This document shows positions 20,291 through 25,584 of a DNA stretch of 25,584 nt, in pieces. Source of the stretch: Nemertoderma westbladi (taxonomy: Eukaryota; Xenacoelomorpha; Nemertodermatida; Nemertodermatidae); contig JAUCBJ010003319.1 of the NCBI GenBank assembly GCA_032718475.1, forward strand, positions 1 to 25,584. Reading direction: 5' to 3'. Each line of letters starts with the position of its first letter. Within the stretch, counting starts at the first letter, position 1. A program made the position numbers and the translations under genes. The notes under the pieces are model-generated. The model was not told the DNA's origin, made no database searches, and saw nothing but the letters and a program-made list of their open reading frames with translations.

Positions 20291-21279
20291 ATTAGGTACA
20301 CGATAAATTATTATTAGGTATCTAAACCCCTGTGCTATTGATATATGGTGCTATTTCGGAAACGGCTAAACCTACTAAAATTACATTTTTGTAATAACTT
20401 CAAATGGGCGCCGCATTTATTTCCAACCCGGAACAATTCACATTAAATAAGTCAGGTTCGAAAAGATTTCCCAAACATATTAGCAGATTAGAAAACACAA
20501 AAGAAAGATAACTGCAATCAAAAAAATATATATGTTTTTGTGTTCTATATTATCGTATTATTGCCCAAAAAGTCTATAAAAATTGATTATTGTGAAAGTC
20601 ATGCAAATAAAAAAATTCACCATTGTGACCTATTATTACAATCATCAATAGTATTTTAAACATCCTTTATATTATATCTTATATAATTATTGTGACGTTA
20701 CTTACTAAATTTTAAAATTATTTAATTTAAATAATTTTTTCAAATAACTTTTTAGCCATTTATAACATCGTTGATATTATTTCCATAGTAACAACACTTA
20801 TAATAAGGAAACGATGAGAAAAAAAATATGTTCATTAAGTGTATTTTATTCGTGAATCAATAGATACATGGTTTGGATAGAATTCACATAAATTATAACA
20901 AATGAAAATAAAATGTCCCCACTTTGTGGGTTTTACACAATTACAAACAAATAAAATATCAACCAATCATATTATTGTACTATACAATTTATTAACGGAT
21001 ACAATTAAAACGTCAAATTAAAAAACAACCAATATCTTTATTATTAATAAATATTTTACAATTAAAATTGTCGAAGGAACATTTTGCACAGTGAATATAA
21101 AAATATATTATTCCAATAAAGAAGGAAACATTATTACTTCTCGCTTTAGTTTTGAAATGCTAGTAAGGGTATGTAAGGTAATATAAAGGCGTCACCTGAA
21201 AGCGAAAGATAGCTAGGCACTTTCATCAGAATATATATAAAGTTTCAATAACGAAATAAAATTAAGTAAAAAAATGTCG
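20291..21279. other. AT-rich region after tubulin B
   Basis: This is the 3' flank of tubulin B, with a candidate polyadenylation signal listed separately, followed by AT-rich sequence. No coding frame is visible. A short word at 20563-20581 resembles one at 12509-12530 in the tubulin B intron (TGCCCAAAAAG with GTCTATAAAA), perhaps a dispersed-repeat relic. Confidence 0.6.
20606..20611 (+). terminator. Candidate polyadenylation signal of tubulin B
   Basis: AATAAA occurs 316 bases after the stop codon. No earlier AATAAA was seen in the 3' flank. AT-rich context limits confidence. Confidence 0.35.
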
Positions 21280-24055
21280 TGTATAATAGTGTGATACATT
21301 ATAGGATTCCCTGTATAAAGTGATACTTTATAGGATTCCTGTATAAAGTGATACTTTATAGGATTCCTGTATAAAGTGATACTTTATAGGATTCCTGTAT
21401 AAAGTGATACATTATAGGATTCCTGTATAAAGTGATACATTATAGGATTCCTGTATAAAGTGATACTTTAAGGATTCCTGTATAAAGTGATACTTTATAG
21501 GATTCCTGTATAAAGTGATACTTTAAGGATTCCTGTATAAAGTGATACATTATAGGATTCCTGTATAAAGTGATACTTTATAGGATTCCTGTATAAAGTG
21601 ATACTTTAAGGATTCCTGTATAAAGTGATACTTTAAGGATTCCTGTATAAAGTGATACATTATAGGATTCCTGTATAAAGTGATACTTTATAGGATTCCT
21701 GTATAAAGTGATACTTTAAGGATTCCTGTATAAAGTGATACTTTAAGGATTCCTGTATAAAGTGATACATTATAGGATTCCTGTATAAAGTGATACTTTA
21801 TAGGATTCCTGTATAAAGTGATACTTTATAGGATTCCTGTATAAAGTGATATTTATAGGATTCCTGTATAAAGTGATACTTTATAGGATTCCTGTATAAA
21901 GTGATATTTATAGGATTCCTGTATAAAGTGATACTTTATAGGATTCCTGTATAAAGTGATATTTATAGGATTCCTGTATAAAGTGATACATTATAGGATT
22001 CCTGTATAAAGTGATACTTTAAGGATTCCTGTATAAAGTGATACTTTATAGGATTCCTGTATAAAGTGATACTTTAAGGATTCCTGTATAAAGTGATACT
22101 TTATAGGATTCCTGTATAAAGTGATACTTTATAGGATTCCTGTATAAAGTGATATTTATAGGATTCCTGTATAAAGTGATACTTTATAGGATTCCTGTAT
22201 AAAGTGATATTTATAGGATTCCTGTATAAAGTGATACTTTATAGGATTCCTGTATAAAGTGATATTTATAGGATTCCTGTATAAAGTGATACTTTATAGG
22301 ATTCCTGTATAAAGTGATATTTATAGGATTCCTGTATAAAGTGATACTTTATAGGATTCCTGTATAAAGTGATACTTTATAGGATTCCTGTATAAAGTGA
22401 TACATTATAAGATTCCTGTATAAAGTGATACTTTATAGGATTCCTGTATAAAGTGATACTTTATAGGATTCCTGTATAAAGTGTTACTTTCTAGGATTCC
22501 TGTATAAAGTGATACTTTATAGGATTCCTGTATAAAGTGATACTTTATAGGATTCCTGTATAAAGTGATACTTTATAAGATTCCTGTATAAAGTGATACT
22601 TTATAGGATTCCTGTATAAAGTGATACTTTATAGGATTCCTGTATAAAGTGATACTTTAAGGATTCCTGTATAAAGTGATACTTTATAGGATTCCTGTAT
22701 AAAGTGATACTTTATAGGATTCCTGTATAAAGTGATACTTTAAGGATTCCTGTATAAAGTGATACTTTAAGGATTCCTGTATAAAGTGATACTTTAAGGA
22801 TTCCTGTATAAAGTGATACTTTAAGGATTCCTGTATAAAGTGATACTTTAACGATTCCTGTATAAAGTGATACTTTAAGGATTCCTGTATAAAGTGATAC
22901 TTTAAGGATTCCTGTATAAAGTGATACTTTAAGGATTTCTGTATAAAGTGATACTTTAAGGATTCCTGTATAAAGTGATACTTTATAGGATTCCTGTATA
23001 AAGTGATACTTTATAGGATTCCTGTATAAAGTGATACTTTATAGGATTCCTGTATAAAGTGATACTTTATAGGATTCCTGTATAAAGTGATACTTTAAGG
23101 ATTCCTGTATAAAGTGATACATTATAGGATTCCTGTATAAAGTGATACATTAAGGATTCCTGTATAAAGTGATACTTTAAGGATTCCTGTATAAAGTGAT
23201 ACTTTATAGGATTCTGTATAAAGTGATACTTTATAGGATTCCTGTATAAAGTGATACTTTATAGGATTCCTGTATAAAGTGATACTTTATAGGATTCCTG
23301 TATAAAGTGATACTTTATAGGATTCCTGTATAAAGTGATACTTTAAGGATTCCTGTATAAAGTGATACATTATAGGATTCCTGTATAAAGTAATACATTA
23401 AGGATTCCTGTATAAAGTGATACTTTATAGGATTCCTGTATAAAGTGATACTTTAAGGATTCCTGTATAAAGTGATACTTTAAGGATTCCTGTATAAAGT
23501 GATACTTTAAGGATTCCTGTATAAAGTGATACTTTAAGGATTCCTGTATAAAGTGATACTTTAAGGATTCCTGTATAAAGTGATACTTTATAGGATTCTG
23601 TATAAAGTGATACTTTATAGGATTCCTGTATAAAGTGATACTTTATAGGATTCCTGTATAAAGTGATACTTTATAGGATTCCTGTATAAAGTGATACTTT
23701 ATAGGATTCCTGTATAAAGTGATACTTTAAGGATTCCTGTATAAAGTGATACATTATAGGATTCCTGTATAAAGTGATACATTAAGGATTCCTGTATAAA
23801 GTGATACTTTACAGGATTCCTGTATAAAGTGATACTTTAAGGATTCCTGTATAAAGTGATACTTTAAGGATTCCTGTATAAAGTGATACTTTAAGGATTC
23901 CTGTATAAAGTGATACTTTAAGGATTCCTGTATAAAGTTATACTTTAAGGATTCCTGTATAAAGTGATACTTTATAGGATTCTTGTATAAAGTGATACAT
24001 TAAGGATTCCTGTATAAAGTGATACATTAAGGATTCCTGTATAAAGTGATACATT
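21280..24055. repeat. 26-28-bp AT-rich hairpin minisatellite (about 100 units)
   Basis: The unit is GATTCCTGTATAAAGTGATA followed by CTTTATAG (28 bases). Common variants end CTTTAAG (27), CATTATAG (28) or TTTATAG directly after GATA (27). TATAAAGT and ACTTTATA form a perfect 8-bp inverted repeat around GAT in the main form. Variants are ordered: main and TTTATAG forms alternate around 21840-22340, and a block marked by the deletion GATTCTG recurs at 23210 and 23594, 384 bases apart. The array fills most of the space between the 3' ends of tubulin B and the rightmost gene. Confidence 0.97.
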
Positions 24056-24127
24056 GCATGCCATGCGGTTAATAGCCAATGTAAAATTTTACATACATTA
24101 TTGTTGGGGTATGACACAACAAAGTAT

Positions 24128-24133
24128 TTTATT
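24128..24133 (-). terminator. Polyadenylation signal of the rightmost gene
   Basis: AATAAA reads on the minus strand about 80 bases after the stop codon at 24214-24216. Cleavage a little downstream would end the transcript just short of the hairpin array at 24055. Confidence 0.5.
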
Positions 24134-24213
24134 AGACAGGGGTATGCGGTAGTCAATGGACCGCCTATAGTTTGCTTACCAGTTAATTACTACACATCGA
24201 TAGAATAAATACT

Positions 24214-25454
24214 TTATAATTTTCTCTTTTTAACTTCATTGATATCAATCTGATCACCAGGACGTTTTCCCGTGGATAAATCACTTAGTTGGCCGCCATT
24301 ACTTGCCATATTAGACAACGCGATTGGCCAGTTATTATTGATGTAACCATTGGGTAGATAGAAGGGATAATGGGCCGTTTGACTTGTGGTAGAGTTACTA
24401 GATCCAATACTATTGGCAGCAGTTAAACTATCAGCTGATTGGCTAGATCCAATTGGCGATGTGTCAATACCGTAGTATTGGGAAAGGAGGGCGGCGTACT
24501 CAGGTGATTGGATGGCGGCAGCCGCCATCAACCCTGCGTAATCCTCAGTTCCTATTGGCTGGGAGCTTGATTCGCTTGATTTCAAATGGTTAAATTCAGG
24601 GGGGCTGGCTGTGGAGTCCGGTGACGTAATCACAGGAGCTTGGGATGAATAGCCAATTGAAGCAGTGGTGGCATCATTTGGGGAGGATTGGTTGGGCATT
24701 CCAGAATAACCAGCAAAGTTAGGCACCGCTAGAGGGAGCGATAAACCCATTTGTGAGTCCTTATTGGCCTGACCAATCACGGAACTCAGTGGGTATTGGC
24801 CAGCATTAAATGGGTTTTGCATTAGAGAAGCGCCTATTTGGGGCTGTTGGAGGGGCGGCTGTGATTGGTTGAGAAACGGCCGCAACATTAATTGCTGCTG
24901 CATTAGAATCTGTTGGTTCATTAGCATAGGCGATATAGGCCCGAACTGTCTGATTGGTTGCATCGCGTTGATTAGATTAGAGAAACCCTCGCCATTGGCC
25001 GTTGGTTGAGATCGTTGGTTCTGTTGAGATTGAAGTTGTGCTGATAGGATTGAGTTGGATAATGCCATCTGATTGAAATCGACTCCTGTAAAAGAAACAA
25101 TAATTAATAATAAAGGTTGAATTTCCTGCCAAAGCTTTCATATTTAAACAGGAAACAACAAACAGTACTACATGGGTTCTCACCTGCCCCTGGTGGTCGC
25201 ACCATACCATATGGTATAGTTGGTTGCCTTGGGATCCCGAGCAACGAGGAAGGAGTTCCGAGCAGACTGGTTGGCCTCTGGTCGCCTGGCAACCCAGGGG
25301 CTCCCGAGGATAGCAACGGAGTCGCTTGTCGTAGTCCGGGTAACAGACCCATACCGGTAGGGATTCCCTGATTGGTCCCCGACGGCCGTGCCGATTTCTG
25401 CATCATTCTAGAATACGTATTTCGTCCGCTGTGCCCCGGCGTTATAAAACTAAC
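24214..25454 (-). CDS. C-terminal part of an unidentified Q/N/S/P-rich nuclear-type protein
   Basis: Two exons are visible, 25454-25184 and 25085-24214. The donor (GGGGCAG, then GTGAGA) and acceptor (TTTCTTTTACAG) join in phase 1 to give PPGAGVDFNQMALS. A further acceptor (TTTCTAATCTCCAG) at the left end of the upstream exon, in an open phase-0 frame, shows that the gene continues beyond the window. The visible 380 residues are low complexity: Gly/Pro/Leu-rich first (SLLGTPSSLLGIP), then Gln- and Asn-rich (MNQQILMQQQLM), then Ser/Ala-rich, with one more ordered stretch, AGLMAAAAIQSPEYAALLSQ. It ends NEVKKRKL, a basic cluster resembling a nuclear localisation signal. Such tails are common in RNA-binding and transcription proteins, but the defining domains are off the edge and I do not recognise the family. 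Confidence 0.8.
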
Positions 25455-25584
25455 CTGGAGATTAGAAATAAAAACTTAAAAGTATAATAATTATTTAATA
25501 TCTGCAAAAAATAAGAATATTTGTTAACAAAGCTCGCGGAATTTTATTTTTATTCTACAGATAGTTAATAAATATTAGGAAACT
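25455..25584 (-). other. Partial intron of the rightmost gene
   Basis: AT-rich sequence upstream of the acceptor at 25455-25456 runs to the window edge. No donor or exon is visible in it. Confidence 0.6.

Noticed and set aside
21280-24055. 28-bp repeats as a CRISPR array
   Set aside because: No spacers separate the units; it is a plain tandem satellite.

Overview
The window looks like animal nuclear DNA, most plausibly from an ascidian tunicate (Ciona-like); that species guess is an inference from gross features only. The protein genes are metazoan, with spliceosomal GT-AG introns. The intergenic DNA is strongly AT-rich, while the coding exons are GC-richer and compact. About 10 kb of the window is minisatellite. 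No bacterial, organellar or viral gene is visible.

Layout, left to right. (1) 1-1899: an intact G-protein beta subunit (GNB1-4 type) on the + strand with one uninterrupted 341-codon reading frame; a probable 53-nt intron, or alternatively a trans-splice acceptor, lies just before its ATG. (2) 1900-5594: gene-poor AT-rich DNA with short tandem repeats, a C22 tract, a perfect NRF-1-type palindrome and a GC-rich inverted repeat. (3) 5595-8053: a two-exon divergent alpha-tubulin on the - strand (tubulin A), whose only intron carries 20 register-perfect copies of a 34-bp repeat. (4) 8054-11778: intergenic DNA between the head-to-head tubulins, with degraded repeat-like material and one orphan copy of the repeat that fills the next intron. 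(5) 11779-20290: a second two-exon divergent alpha-tubulin on the + strand (tubulin B). Its intron is at the same position and phase as in A, is 7,168 nt long and is nearly filled by a roughly 28-bp GC-rich minisatellite, which is interrupted by a 466-bp insertion. (6) 21280-24055: a 26-28-bp AT-rich minisatellite of about 100 units, most of which can form a hairpin. (7) 24214-25454 and beyond the right edge: the two last exons of an unidentified nuclear-looking Gln/Asn/Ser/Pro-rich protein on the - strand.

The two tubulins are the biological centre of the window. Both keep the tubulin GTP-binding and catalytic signatures. Both have lost the acetylation-site lysine 40, the MREC amino terminus read by tubulin mRNA autoregulation, and the glutamate-rich tyrosine-ended tail. 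They share an intron position and several cysteine substitutions, so they look like an old inverted duplication that has since diverged. The single intron of each has gained a different, unrelated minisatellite. The large repeat in tubulin B also preserves a readable history: an internal duplication supplies an apparently empty copy of the site where the 466-bp element lies.
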